Assembly (NCBI GenBank): GCA_022496805.1
Contig: CM040094.1
Span: 248,001-312,000 of the forward strand
DNA length: 64,000 nucleotides
Source of the DNA: Pohlia nutans
Lineage: Eukaryota > Streptophyta > Bryopsida > Bryales > Mniaceae
Reading direction: 5' to 3'
The notes beneath the pieces were generated by a model. That model made no database searches, was not told where the DNA came from, and worked only from the letters and a program-made list of their open reading frames with translations. Below are positions 24,601 to 37,800 of this stretch, in pieces (the first letter of the stretch is position 1; each line of letters starts with the position of its first letter). The position numbers and the translations under genes are program-made.

Positions 24601-26837
24601 TAACAAACAAGTGACAAGTTCCCCTGCTGAATCAAATGTGGACTTTGAAATCCGCTCAAATTCATTGAAATCCAATGTGCTCAAAGAAAATGTAACCGCT
24701 CTGCCACCTCCATTGAAAGCAGCGTGGGTCGATGTTAAACGAACCGTTACACCGCTGAAGCAGAACTGGACGGATGCATCATCTGAAGGAAAGAATGGGT
24801 TGACTCAATTCAAGTCTTGCGGTATACACTTATGCCTTGCTGTATATTTATTGTCTCTGCCCCACCAGGGGAGAGACTACGAAAACGCTTCGTTTTCAAG
24901 GAGTTACATGGCTGAACAGTGTAAACAAGCCGTAAAAGTAAATCTAGTGTAAATACTAAGGCTTAGTTGTATGTAGTGCCAGTTATTGCTTTTGGCTCTC
25001 GGAAATCCTCCAGTGTAGTTGTTTTGATCATCTTCCAAAGCTGGCCATTCCTAAATGTCCTTCTCAAATGCGCAAGTCGCATGCCTCAGCAAAATTGATA
25101 TTATAAACATTGACGTGGGAGTTGGGTTTTACTGTTGGGATTAGGTAACACAGATGACTATGGGCGCCATCGTTTCGATGCTCATGAACATTGGCGCATG
25201 ATGGACTACTATTTCAAAGAGGTCTATATTCTGCCACTTCTATTGTAAACCAACCATGTATTGTGTATTAATGTAGAGCTATTAAGATATTGCGCAACCT
25301 TGATGGACTCCTTGAATGTAAGCTTTTAGGAGCCCGTGTCTAACAAACATTGGGTAGTGATCCAAATTGAGGTTGAGTCTGGCATTCCTTTTGTTGGGCT
25401 CAGCCCTAAATTTTGGCGATATTTCAGGTGCCATGTTGGCAACCTTCACATTTCCAACTTGTTGGGCTTGGGGCTTATTGTTCTGTTCTTCAGCTCAATA
25501 GAGAGCATTCCAGCATCACTATTTGTCGATTTCAGCTCGGAATTGGATCGGGGCCCAGGTCCTATTGTAAAGTCTTCCTGAGTATGTAATGCTGGGAAGT
25601 AGATGGAACAGGAAGGTTTGATACTTGTGTATTTGTTGGGCCTGTCAGGCTGCTGCAGCTTATGATCGTGGGGAGCGTTGCCGGGCTGCCACTTTGGCTG
25701 ATAAGGTTGTAATCTTTTAACTTTGTTTTCTGCTGAGGTGAATACAAGATTTAAAAAATTTGGATCCTTGGGGAGTTATTCCCTCTCAGGGTATATTCTG
25801 TGTGTTGCCACTAAGCGCTGAATGTAAGAATGGCCATTAAGAATTCATCATGTTTTTACTCCATAGTCTTATTCTCCTCAGGGTAAGGAATATAAACAAC
25901 TTGCTCAAGATGCTGATGGACGTGCTAGCCAGCGCATATTCCAGTCTAGGTGAGTTGATGCAATCGTGATATTTTGATGTCTATCCATGAAGAGATTCCT
26001 ATCTGCAGATTGGCTTAGATTGGCACATTATTGTGGGTGCCTGGTTTTGATTATTTGTTGCTTTGTGGGGCCAGGAACAAAGACATCGTAAACAACATCA
26101 CCATCGACTTGCATGCTCAGCACGTTAATGAAGCTATTAATGTTTTGAGAGGTCACCTTCAAACATTGTGTTCTATACCCTGTAAGTCTGGCGACTCTTA
26201 ATCCTGAGTGTAAATTATTGCTAATACCATTCGTGGTTTATTGTTGTGATATCGTGTAACCATCTGATTCAATTGAGTTCTAGCTTTATGTCCTTGTCCT
26301 GTGAAGGATCGCTCAAGCTCTGACCTGTACATCTAAATGCTTGTGCAGCTGTGCATATGCTGACTGTGATCACTGGATATGGCTCTCACAGCATGAATGG
26401 ACGTGCTAGAATCAAACCTGCGGTGAGCGTTATTGTATTATTCCCTTTTTCGAGATTGAAGACTTTCTTGCTTCTGTGTGGGATGTGATTGTCAACACTG
26501 TTAACCAAATGTGCAGTGTAATTAATTTTTTTTAACCTTGACAGTATGAAGTCGGCAATAATATTTTGGAGTTCTGTATCTTAAAATCTTTTCAGAGGTC
26601 TTGGCGTTTTTCTATTTGTGTCTACTCCAGCACGTGATCTTTTTCCACACCCTTTTTTTTGCAGAGCATCAGTTTATACTAGTGCCATGTTCCCATCACT
26701 GTTTTCAATCACCTGTGCAGGTAACTGGTTTTCTTTCTAGAAGTGGAATACCTTGGGAGACATTAAATGAAGGCTGCCTGACCATCAAGATGATAGATGT
26801 TCATAACAAAGAACTGGATATAAGTGACGGTGAATAG
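21661..26837 (+). CDS. CUE, DUF1771 and Smr domain protein (CID7-like)
   Basis: Twelve coding exons: 21661-22393, 22871-22896, 23342-23527, 23775-23891, 24245-24333, 24568-24821, 25145-25221, 25649-25705, 25882-25949, 26075-26181, 26349-26422 and 26721-26837. They total 1905 nt (634 aa). A CUE/UBA-type helix bundle (LLELVAAFPDFSLDDIAQAM) occupies residues about 41-78, with a second CUE-like region at 355-396. DUF1771 (AAAAYDRGERCRAATLADK) starts near 495. The Smr domain fills 540-634, with ITIDLHAQHVNEAI and ITGYGSHSMNG, the two signature loops. The architecture matches Arabidopsis CID5/6/7, thought to act in RNA handling and ubiquitin binding. I see no PAM2 motif in the predicted protein, although PAM2 defines the CID group. 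The 26-nt second exon is supported by phase and by the expected LQK-SLEVILQMAS alignment. The ATG was chosen because the leader intron acceptor lies 13 bases before it. The gene looks intact. Confidence 0.88.
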
Positions 26838-27375
26838 TCTCGATACTGGTAAGGATGGCATGGTGTTCGTCGTTGTTTTGTTGGGGTGAACAGAGCTTTA
26901 CAGCATATTAGTCAGAGTTGCCGCTCTATGTAGATCTGGCTAGTTCTCATATGTTCATTATACATAAATTTTTATAGGAATTTCAATAGTTTGACGTGTT
27001 AGCAGTGGTTAGTTCCTTTAAAGTTTACATGTGTCATTTCTGCAACTCATATTGTAAAGGGATTGTAGTGTTATAAATACTGTGAACTTCGAAGAGTTGT
27101 GAATGTCCTTTCATTTGATGAGTAGGTACTCCCGTCAGCCTTTCTCAGGAATGGTTTGTCTTAGCTTCGAACATTTAGGTTTTTTTTGGAAGCCTTCAAT
27201 TCGATTGACTACTTTGCTAGAGGCGCTGACTGTCGTTTCAGTAGGAACTGCGTTACCAATTTTGAGAATTAGGTGTATGATAACCGAAGAGCTGTGGTAG
27301 CGGCGACTATCATTATCATACATAACCGGTTGTTCACTTTTCAATCACAACCCTTGAAATTCATGATTCAAGGGC

Positions 27376-27952
27376 TTAACCCCTAACTGCCCAACCATGC
27401 ATATTTTGCATGATGTACAGATTTCATCCGTAATTTCTCATCCGTCATGCACTTTTTGTAGTGTAATTTTTTTACTGAATTTTTTATGGGAAGTTAGCTT
27501 CATGTATGTGTGATCTGATCGAAAAGGAAACAATTTCTGAAAAATTCATGCCTCATTTCGTGTTGCAGTGTCTCACCCAAAATTTGGAAGATTTTAGTCT
27601 AAAAGTGTTCTTGAAAAAAAGAACTTATAAAATCAAGCATCCCAAGAATCTTGAAAAATCACTACACCTACAGTACTACATTATAAGCCATCACAACAAA
27701 TTTCATCCCCACATTGTCAATATCTTATTCGTAATCGAATTACAAAATAATTTTTTATTTTATGTTTCAAAATTTATAGAAAAATATCAGTGATAGCAAT
27801 TAAAGATCTAACCGTATAGATTGAATCTAAATTTCAAAATGTATAACTTTCATTCGTACACCAAGTTTCAAATATTCATGTTAGTTGCATTTTATAATGC
27901 ATCTTTGCAAAACTGCCCAAATTGGACATAGGTGAGGACATTTAGGGGTTAA
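27376..27952 (+). mobile_element. TTAA-ended element, family B
   Basis: The left end is TTAACCCCTAACTGCCCA, the right end GGACATTTAGGGGTTAA. Interior hallmarks shared with 30281, 51377 and 63090 are TCATCCGTCATGCACTTTTT, CACAACAAATTTCATC and GCATTTTATAATGCATCTTT. It shares its right-hand TTAA with the next element. Confidence 0.8.
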
Positions 27953-28513
27953 CCCCTAAACGTCCACGCATCCAGTTTCTGGATGTTTGTTGGTCAAACC
28001 CAATTTTGATCTTGAAGATGACTTTTGTTGCTAATACACCCAACTAAGAAAATGAAGTTTATTAAGTCTAGTTTGTACTCCACTTTTCAAATCTTAAAAA
28101 TTCCAATTATTGAGTATTTTATTGCTTGTGCAAGCTTTGTAGGTCAAGGTTTGAATTACACTACATAGGAATGATAGGATTTTCAGCTTTCGAATTTCAA
28201 AATTGAAATGAAAAGTTTCTATGGAAAACACATCATGTGATTCTCCATTGTAATATGTACCTGCTCCCAAAAAAATATTAAAATTTTAAAGCTTTTTTGT
28301 AATAAAAATTATTTTTTGAAGTATTTGACTTAAAAATTTGTTAAAAATGCCGTACTAAATAAAAAAAATCTGAAAATTTCAAGATTGATAGGAAACATTC
28401 AATTCCATGCATGAAAAATATTATAAAAAATATTATAATAAATCTTGAAGGCTAAATTCAGTAAATTGTGTAGTTTGACTTTCCTACAAAGGAGTAGTAC
28501 GTTTAAGGGTTAA
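27949..28513 (+). mobile_element. TTAA-ended element, family C
   Basis: The left end is TTAACCCCTAAACGTCCA, the right end GTACGTTTAAGGGTTAA. The interior differs from family B and parallels the decayed copy at 34757-35330. It abuts the previous element through one common TTAA, as expected if it inserted into the TTAA bordering that element. Confidence 0.75.
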
Positions 28514-28935
28514 GATGCAAGTTGAAAAGAGAGAAGGTTGTGAGTTGCAACTTATGATGGCGATGGTGATGGGTTGTCAATGGGATGGAGCCATGTTGGA
28601 GTTGGAAAGTCAACAAGTGCTCTTTAGATTTTGGTCTTTAATAGGTCTGCTACAAAACTTCTTTAAAATTGAGTGCACTTTGGTTTTAAGAGTAGCTTCA
28701 CACAATAGCTGAAGGTTGAAAGGCTTGATTGCAAGAAAGCCAAAATTGAGCTCTTGACCCTTGACACTAGAGGCTAGACCAAAGGCTATTACCTATATGG
28801 GAGCACTTTTGACCATTTTGGTTCCAAAGTGAAGTGTTCTAGTTTGACCCAATACTCCCTTTGATAGGTTGATTTTTATTGATGAATTAATGGGATCTTT
28901 AATTATATCAAAGGCTTGGTCTTTGGGTTTGGTCT
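28514..28935. other. No gene recognised
   Basis: A short frame at 28515-28712 has no recognisable family features. Otherwise the stretch holds unassigned intergenic sequence leading into a tandem repeat. Confidence 0.3.
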
Positions 28936-28939
28936 TTGG

Positions 28940-29186
28940 GGCTCATTATGGACTTTGGACTTCTTAAATGAGGCTTCACACTTGGCTCTAATTTTTATAA
29001 TTTATTGTATATTTCAAGTCCAATTCTTATGGACTCTGGACTTCTAAAATGTGGCTTCACACTCAGCTCAAGTTTTTATAATTTATTGTATATTTCAAGT
29101 CCAATTCTTATGGACTCTGGACTTCTAAAATGTGGCTTCACACTTGGCTCTAATTTTTATAATTTATTGTATATTTCAAGTCCAAT
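28940..29186 (+). repeat. 81-bp tandem repeat, three copies
   Basis: The copies start near 28940, 29025 and 29106. Each contains TATGGACT(T/C)TGGACTTCT, GGCTTCACAC and AATTTATTGTATATTTCAAG. Copies two and three are nearly identical and the first is slightly diverged, which indicates local duplication. The open frame running through it is a by-product of the 81-bp (27-codon) period. Confidence 0.85.
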
Positions 29187-29258
29187 TATTTGAACTCCTA
29201 GGATGAATTGGCCTCTTGATTTGGATGGCCATAGTGTGAAGTAGTCCTAGGTGTACAT

Positions 29259-29869
29259 TTAACCCCTAAAGGATTGGGGGGGTGGGGGGGGGGGTGGGGG
29301 GGGGGGGGGGGGTTTAACTTACCTCTTGTTTTCTTGACTAGCTCTTATAACAAGCTCAATTCCTCATTGGTGTGGGTTAGTTTTGACAATCGGCACCGTT
29401 GAAATCAAAGAAGACTTACATAGCTTTTGTATGAAAAAAAGATCAACAAAATTGCACAATTTTTGAGAAAATGCCACCGTTGAGAAGATTGATGGAACTT
29501 GTTCAGGGTATTTTATACATATGCTGAAATCGGATTGATCTAAGGTGCTCCAAAAAATCTGAAATTTCTACCATGTATAATAATCATCATTTCAAACATA
29601 TGCAAAAAATTTCAATTAATTTGGAGGTGTGAGGAGAAAGATATAAGGGTCTCAAGTGACGCTCAAATAACCTCGTTGCAACTCAAAAAAATCACCAAAA
29701 ATCGCACACTTCATGAAATTTCGATCAAGAAGTACTCACGGATTCAGCTCTCTCAAAAAAGTAGGGTCTCTTTGTTGCTCACTTTACAATTCACAGTCCA
29801 ACAACCCGAAATTCCTCACTTTTTAGTTCCGGAAGCCACGTGGTGGCCTCGTGGTCCTTTAGGGGTTAA
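29259..29869 (+). mobile_element. TTAA-ended element, family D, with G-run
   Basis: The left end is TTAACCCCTAAAGGATTG, the right end GTGGTCCTTTAGGGGTTAA. Next to the left terminus is a nearly pure G tract (about 29274-29312) that replaces the sequence seen in the 5629-6131 copy. The rest matches that copy in opposite orientation. Confidence 0.75.
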
Positions 29870-30270
29870 ATCCAAATTTCATCTCCAAATGTGTACTTTA
29901 TCATTTTATAAACACAAATTTACATAGTCATCAATCTTGATATAAAGTAGCTTTCTTTTCCCAAGGTTTTCACGAGTACCTTTTCTAATCCTACGCCTTT
30001 TGGGAAAGGCATAAAAATTAAGAAACTGAATTATATATGAAAGAATTTGAGGGTCAAAAACTAACTATGAATGTTCAAATGGAGAATTTAGTAGGTGGTG
30101 TCCCAAAGCAAGTATTAGCGAAGGGCTTTGGAGCAAGAATGTGATCCTCGTCTCTTTGAAGGGCGGAAGTAGAACCCTGCAATTGCAAATCATTAGTAGA
30201 AGGCAATTGTTTTGGTAAAGATCTTGCTATTTTTGGTGTAGATTGTCAGATGCACCATGTAGGAATTGTA

Positions 30271-30471
30271 TCAAAATCCTTTAAGCCCTAAATGTCCAAC
30301 CGTTTAGAAAGTGAATGATGTGCAAAATCAAATAGTATCAAAATCCTTTAAGCCCTAAATGTCCAACCGTTTAGAAAGTGAACGATGTGCAAAATCAAAT
30401 AGTATCAAAATCCTTTAAGCCCTAAATGTCCAACCGTTTAGAAAGTGGAAGATGTACAAAATCAAATACAA
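30271..30471 (+). repeat. 67-bp tandem repeat covering a TTAA-element terminus, three copies
   Basis: The units begin at 30271, 30338 and 30405 (TCAAAATCCTTTAAGCCC), an exact 67-bp period. Each unit contains TTAAGCCCTAAATGTCCAAC, a variant of the TTAA-element left end, followed by GTTTAGAAAGTG. The left terminus of the family B element has therefore been amplified in tandem. Confidence 0.85.
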
Positions 30472-30898
30472 TTTTTTCATCTTTTCATCTGTCATTGTCA
30501 TTTACATTATGCAGTGTGGATTTACTTCATGCATGTGTGATCCGTTTAGAAAGGGGATAATTGGTGAACTTTTGATGTTTCATTTCATGTTGTAGTGATT
30601 CACCAAAATTTTAGTGTAAAAGTGCTTTTAAAAAGTGAACTCAAAAAAATAAACAACCAAAAAATCTCCAAAAATCACTACACTTAGAGTATTACATTTC
30701 ATCCATTCACAACAAATTTCATGTACAAATCGTTAACATCTTATTCGTAATGAAATTATTTCAATTTCAAGTTTCAAATTTAATACAAAACATTGGTGAT
30801 AGCAATCACAGATCTAACCGTATGGACAAAATCTAAAATCTAAGTTGCATTTTATGATGCATCTTTGCAGAAGCGTGGTGAGGATGTTTAGGGGTTAA
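30281..30898 (+). mobile_element. TTAA-ended element, family B, with amplified left end
   Basis: The right end is GGATGTTTAGGGGTTAA. The left end is the 67-bp tandem array described separately. The middle matches family B (TTCATGTTGTAGTGATTCAC, CACAACAAATTTCATG, GATCTAACCGTATGG). Confidence 0.7.
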
Positions 30899-31827
30899 TC
30901 TAGGCCCTTTGGATTTTGAATAAATAGGATCTTAATTAAGAGACCAAAGTTCTTACAATCGAATCTTAACACTTTGTGCCAATATTATCGATACAAATTT
31001 CACTTTTAAAGATTATATATATTTCAACATGTATGTGAAATTAAATTTGTCAAGAATTTCCCACCATTTCCTAGCTTGTTGACTACAAGTTTTCAAACAA
31101 AGTGGATAGTCACTTGATTCCTCACACACAAAATATTGCACCCCGGGATAGTGGTACCGTTATTGTGACATGTTTGGGAAGCTCTATCTTTTAGATAGCA
31201 ATTATAGATTAGTTACAAAAATGACTTGTCATATGTGTAATATCATCATGTTATGGAGTGTCATTATGAAGGGTAGACTATAACCTGTTTTCAAGTATGT
31301 GGTGGTTCACGGGTATAGACTTTTGCAGGACACTCCTCTGAAATTTTGCTAGCTTCTTGATCAATCTCTAGAGTATGATAGTCATCTGCAAGAGTTTTCC
31401 CAACACAACCATACACCAACATGTTCACAACGGATTTTAATTTTGAAGTTTGGACTCGATAATGCTCGCGAGTTGGAGATTTAAAAATATTATTAATAAT
31501 AACGCTAAGTTGTTAATTCAAAGAACAATGTCTAGATTTGTACTTTGTTTGCTAATGTAAGGATTTAGAATAAGAAAGGTAATCCTCTTTTGACTAGCCA
31601 ATGAGAGAGTGATAGGATATTGTGGTATTGTTCTAAATCATTGATATGTGGGTTCTACTTCATTTGTGATGACAATTTTCAAAGAGAATGAAGACCATGG
31701 TTTCACTCTAAATGAGTTATTCTAAACCTGGCGGGGGGTTTCTAGTAAATTATAAACTTTAATTTTACAACCATGTGGATACTTTAAAGCGTGTGTTCTA
31801 TAGTAGAAGAACATTCTGAGAAAATGT
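30899..31827. other. Region 3' of the MLO gene, nothing recognised
   Basis: No exon chain or repeat is recognised. It probably includes the 3' untranslated region of the MLO gene, which is transcribed towards it; no single polyadenylation signal can be singled out in this AT-rich sequence. Confidence 0.3.
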
Positions 31828-34800
31828 TTAGTATAATGGTACAAAAACGTAGTGAGCAGTGTATGAAAAAGAATGGCGTAAGCCTTTTGTGTTCAAGCAA
31901 AGAAATGATACACTTGGTTCATTACCTTGGTGGAGATGTTGCTTTGGATGCAAAACTTGAAGATGTGAATGTTGGTGGTTGGACTCTTTGCTAACTTCTT
32001 TTTTGTGAGCTGTAGAGTCGTGAGCTACTCGATGAAGAAACTCTATGCCATGATGATGGCGATGTTCATCCGCATTATTTTTTAGGTCTATGACACTTGC
32101 TAAATGGTGCTCCGTTGGAATTTGATGAGCTTTTTCATGTGCTCTCTTGTGGGCTTTCGCTCGCCAACCATGGATAGCAGACTGTGCATTTTGTGAATTG
32201 AACACTGTAAACCTAATAGTAGATCCCATCTGCCATATTCAAGTGAAATAATTAGTGAAAAAAATATAAATATAAAAATGACATTGTATAGTTGCACTCT
32301 CAAATTTTTTGTATCAAAAGTTTTTTTTGATACTATTTCAAGCTCGTTATCGTTGCAAATTTACAATATATTTTTGTGATAGTGATGTGAATATTTTTGA
32401 AGGTCTTACAATTCATTATTATATATATGTTTAAAGTCAAAATATTAGTTCTTTGTCTAATACAACAATGTTTTCTTACAAAACTCGTTAAGATTATTGC
32501 TGGCATGCTATCATATTTGGTATATTCATTAAATGCTAATATTGAAATAATGCTAACATTGAACTACTAATAATAGAGATTCCAATATAACCACACCTTA
32601 AAAATGCATTTTTAAAACACCAATTGTCCTTGCTATTCGATCAAAACTAGTTCAAAGTGTTTACTATGACATATTGAAAACTTTTATGCAGAATTCATTG
32701 TGCAAAATTTCAATTAGATTGGAAAAAGTTCAAAAATTTTATAGTGACTGTAAACTTTCAGGAATTTTATAAAATTTCAATTATAAAGAATAAATGACCA
32801 TTTTCATTTTTTAAAAGTATAAAATAACTCAAGAATTACAATAGTACATCTTTTAAGAAATGGGACTAAAACCATTGGTGTATTCATACATGTAAGTCAA
32901 GGCAACTTGTAGGTATTATTGTACTAATTATTGTCATAGGGACCAATTCTATATAAACTTAATCTATCTTTCTAAATAGTGCATTAAACGTTCATGAATT
33001 AGATAAAGATCCCTCACCTGGCTAACAAGTGCATAGAGAGGTAGAGTACTGGCACTACACAATACTTGTACAAAGACCCTATACATTCACATCATCCATT
33101 TTTCCACTTTAGCATTAGAAAATTTAACTTGGGAGTCCAACCAACTAGGCTAGAACTTCAAATAAGTTTGGTGGACTCCTTTCTTGGAACAAAAAACAAA
33201 TTTGACTAATGTGTGCAATCTGCATTGAATAAGCACAATTTGGAATAATTGTTACAATATCAGTAAAATAATACTCCTTTTGTTCCAAAATAAAAAACAT
33301 GTGGGAGCATATTTTTTGTTCTATAGTAAATCAACCATTTGCTTATTTTGCTTGTGTACTTTGTCATGACACACTATACATCGCATTAATTAACCACTGA
33401 TGTCATGGCTTGCTATATTGATTCGTTCATGTAATTTTAATCTAAAAGGTGCTTTTTTAATTTTGGAACAAAGGGAGTACTTCTTTAACAAAAAGACAAT
33501 TTAGTGCTACAAGGTTAGTGTTCAATTCTTTAACCCCTAAAAGCCCGAGGGGTATTGGACAAAACATAGATGTGTTATAATATGTGCCTTCCATATGTTT
33601 GATGAAGGTTGGTTCAATAGACAAAATGTAGAGTATCATCTTTACAAATTATCCATACGGTCAAACTTCCAAAATAATCTTTAGATCATTTTTTAATGAA
33701 TTTAAAAGCATTAACCTTCGAAAATTTGTATAAATTATAATTTTCAATTTTAGAGTTCAAAATTTAGTATGATTGGTTAAAGTTGGGCTATCTATCGTAA
33801 ACTTCAAAAAAGCAAGAGAAATGATGGAGGAATCATCATTACTTTCCCCAAATAGCAAATTTTGTAACACTAAGACAATGTTGAGGTGATCTACTTTGAA
33901 AAATTCTCCCGGGTGGAGTTTAACTCGGATTGCCATAATTCAAATTGGGTTGGAAAGTAGACTTGATGTAGTATTTTAAAATATATTTTTATTTTTTCAA
34001 AAAATTATTTTTTTGTTCCGGGCAGCCCGTTTTTTCCGGGCAGCGACCAGAAAATGGTCGCTCGGGAGCTTAGGGGTTAAAGTGATTGATGCAAATAATC
34101 ATGAGATGGTAAACGTATTATACATGGGTTTAGAGCATACCCCATCAAAAGGCGGACAATGATCATCCACTTTCTTCCTAATAGACAAGACGAAAATCCA
34201 TACTCAAACTGCAATGCACTAAGGGTTTAGTAAATAGAAGGGTATTTATAAATTATCAAACTAGTTTACTCTGGCACCTCTTGTTTGTGAAGATCTCAAC
34301 AACCATTTTGTTTTGGATTGAATAATTTTTTTAGGGTTTAGGGTGCAATAGGGATTGATGACATTGATCTTTGGTTTTTATAAATATACTTAGGTCTGCT
34401 ATTCTACATGCCTCCCATAGGTCAAATTAATACAAATACATTAGATTAATTTCTTTTAGGACACCTTTCCAAACTCGGACTTTAAGTAGGGGGTTCACAA
34501 ATCAATTGGGTTCCTAACTTGCCCCTAACCACAAGTGTTAAATATTTCATCTCATTGGGACGTTTATAGAAATCGAGTTGGTTTTTTCAAACCTCTACTC
34601 TAATTTCATCTACCTCATTGCTTCTTTTGTTGAGGAGGAACTCAAGCAACATTGCAACTTGTTAGGGAACCAACTGTATATTGTTATAACTACAAACTCC
34701 CCTAACATTTGCTAACAAACATAGCAATCAATGTGTAATCCAAGATTACTAGCAGTTCCTAACCTCTAAGTGCCTAAGGAGCCTTCTCAAGCTAGGGACG

Positions 34801-37800
34801 GCATTTGGGACCAAAATCCCACTTTAGTACTTCAATATTTCATTTTTGATTAGTACGTTGAACTAAAACCCCTATCCAAATTGCATTATTTATTTAAATA
34901 AAGGGATTGTTCATTTGTGAAAATAATCAATATTGAGTAAGAGATAGACATAAAAATTGAACCTTTATCCAAAGTCAACAAACCTTTAACCATTCATAAG
35001 TCTATGAGTTTGTGTCTTCTTTAAAAAAAAATTGATTTTTAAATTTTTTTGCAATATGTGTCAAATGAATATTTCTAATCATTTTATTCAAAATTTTACA
35101 ATTTTAGATTCATCAAATATGCCAAAACATAAATTATTTTAGGAAGAGCATATTGTGATGACCTACTTTAAAGCAATGAAAAAAAGAAGCTAAAATGGTC
35201 AACTATGGTAAAATTTAACATCTTTGACTTCCATTTGGTGTTACCTATGAAAAAGAAACAAAAATATTCTCAAATACAAAAATGATGGCTCTTAATAATG
35301 AGGAAAATACTACGACGTTTAAGGGTTGAATTACAAGGCAGATAAAATTAGGTGTACATTGAGATTTCTTTCTTTAAAAGTAAATCTAATAATCATGATG
35401 GTTTGCAAGTAAGGAGACAAATATTGCTCACCATAGCCCAAAAGAAGAAAGCTAACTCAAAAGCATTCTGCAGAGCACATGCCCAGTCAAGTGAGAAACA
35501 ACATTCAAGTCCGAAAACATCATAACGTACTGGAACAGAACTTGTTGGACGGATGCAGAGTCTAAGGCCCTCTTTACATGTACTACAGGCGAGAAGTCGT
35601 GAAGAAAACCTCACAAGGGCCATGGCTCATTCTTGAAAATCCAACCTTTGAACTTGACGGCCTTTGGATATAGTGTAAAGTGAGAAGGGGTCACAAAATA
35701 AAGTGCTGATTTAAAAAAATAAAGTTCTTACATATTTTTTAAAAATAAAAAATGATTGGTTGTGAGAATTTTGGCCAAACGGCCCCCAAATTTTGCGTTA
35801 GACCCATTTTTTGAGATGGGCTGAACGCAAAATCCAGGGGCCTTGAAAATTGTTCACTTTTCTTGCCGCGAAGGACAAAAGTGTTGTTCATGTCATTTTC
35901 TCCTTCTGTCGCTTGAACTGAAAATTTCGGGTGTAAAGTGACATTCTTTGGTATTCTCGGTTTTTAGGCCTCCCATTGGCTGAAATTTCTCTCTTCACGG
36001 CTTCTCGCCTCTAGTGTAAAGAGGCCCTTAACTGAAATAAATGTAATACAGGATGAGTTGAAGAGTTTGAATAAGTGGCTTCGATCAGGAATGTACCTGG
36101 AAGAGGATGAAGTGGACGAGGTGGACCAGGACATGCGGTTTTTTGAACCAAAACAAGCTATCGCGAGGACGCATGGGTTGGAACAAGACTTCCTGTTTTG
36201 GTTTCTCGGCTGCCTTAAACTCCGTGTCTCCGAGGTCCATGATGGTGGACAAGTCGATCTTCTCCACACCTCCTCGCACTTCCAGGGCTAAATCAATGAT
36301 GATTTGCTGAAGCTTTGTTCCCACTATCAGCACTAACTGCATAATAATAATTTGTTCCCATACCATCACATCAGGAACTTCAAAGCATGTGAACATGGTG
36401 CCATGATGGTGCATTGAAATGCAATTAAGATAATTTGGTGCCAACCTCCATACCAACCTAGTATGGATAAAATGACACTAAAATGACCTCTATGCAGTCT
36501 TTGGTGTTTAAGTAGTTTGGCCCAGCTTTTCAGTTCATTCAAACTTGCATCTTGCAAATTCAGGGTTCTCTTACTCAACGTCGAACACGATTAGTAGACC
36601 TCCGCGATGTCTGTCGACAAGCTTGGAACATATATAGAAGATTTAAAAATCTTCGAGGAATATTTTATCCAAGTTGATTAACGTATTAGACACTAGACGT
36701 CATGTATCTTTCTTATCAGAGAAAAAGAAACGTTTGGAAAGATTAGGCAACATCAATAAACTTAGGCAGGGTCATCTTGATGTCAAAATGATATCAAAAT
36801 AACATATGCCATGGTGATGACTCTAGGCATTTTGATGTCAATTTGATGTAAGCTTTACATCCATGTGGTATAGGTCATTTTAATGTAAGGTTAACATGAA
36901 TCATTTTCATGTTAAGTTTGCATCATTTTAACGTCAAAATGGCACTAATCCCTACACCACCGTGACATATGTCGTTTTAATGTCATTTTGACATTAAGAT
37001 GACCCTCTCTAAATTTACTGATGAACCCCTCATCCTCATTGTCTGAATTCCTGAACATAGAGAAGCATCCCTTTTTAACCCCTTGTGTGTTGCCACTTCC
37101 CATTGAAACGCATTCATGATGATTCACCAAAGTTAGCGATTCAACGTACAGTCACATATTTTTCATTCATTCACAATTTTCGTAAGTTCATTAGCTAATT
37201 TTTAAAAATAGTGGTTTTTGTCTCCTAAATTATTCTTCGAAAATCAGTTAATATAATTGATATTAAGTTGTATTTCATCTCATTAAATTTTTAGTTCAAG
37301 AGTTGCCTTGGAAAGACGAGTTGATAAATTGATGCAACATAAAATTTTCAGTAAATATATATGATCGCCACATCTCAGAACGATTCCAACAAATTGCACT
37401 CAAAAAATTTGAATACTTTGTTTGTAAGAATTTTGAATTTGAAGTTTTTAATTTTATATGACATTATTGGAAACAGAAACCAGATGTGGAACTATATGGA
37501 CATAATATACAAGTGGAAACTTACAACATTTATTTGAAAATACTTCCAAGTTCTAACGATTCTTTTCATGTTATAATTAAAACAAATTGGACTTTGCAAA
37601 TCTTCAAATGAGGAGATGGGTAGGATCCTTAAATCCTTTAAGAATTAAGGTGAGAGGAGCTCACAACTGTAGGAATGAACGCTATCCAAAAATAGGTATA
37701 CCAACCTGCAACTCAATAAAAGAAACCGTGATCACGAATGCAAAATAACTTCAAACATTTGCACAGGAAAGAGTAGAAATTTGGTCCTTTTAAAATGTTC

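Noticed and set aside
30271..30471. CRISPR-like array
   Set aside because: Units are contiguous 67-bp tandem copies with no unique spacers, in a plant nuclear context.
36366..36578. Alternative frame GWYGGWHQIILIAF as the MLO membrane segment
   Set aside because: It is more hydrophobic, but it runs into a stop with no in-phase donor; the chosen frame fits both phase and family length.
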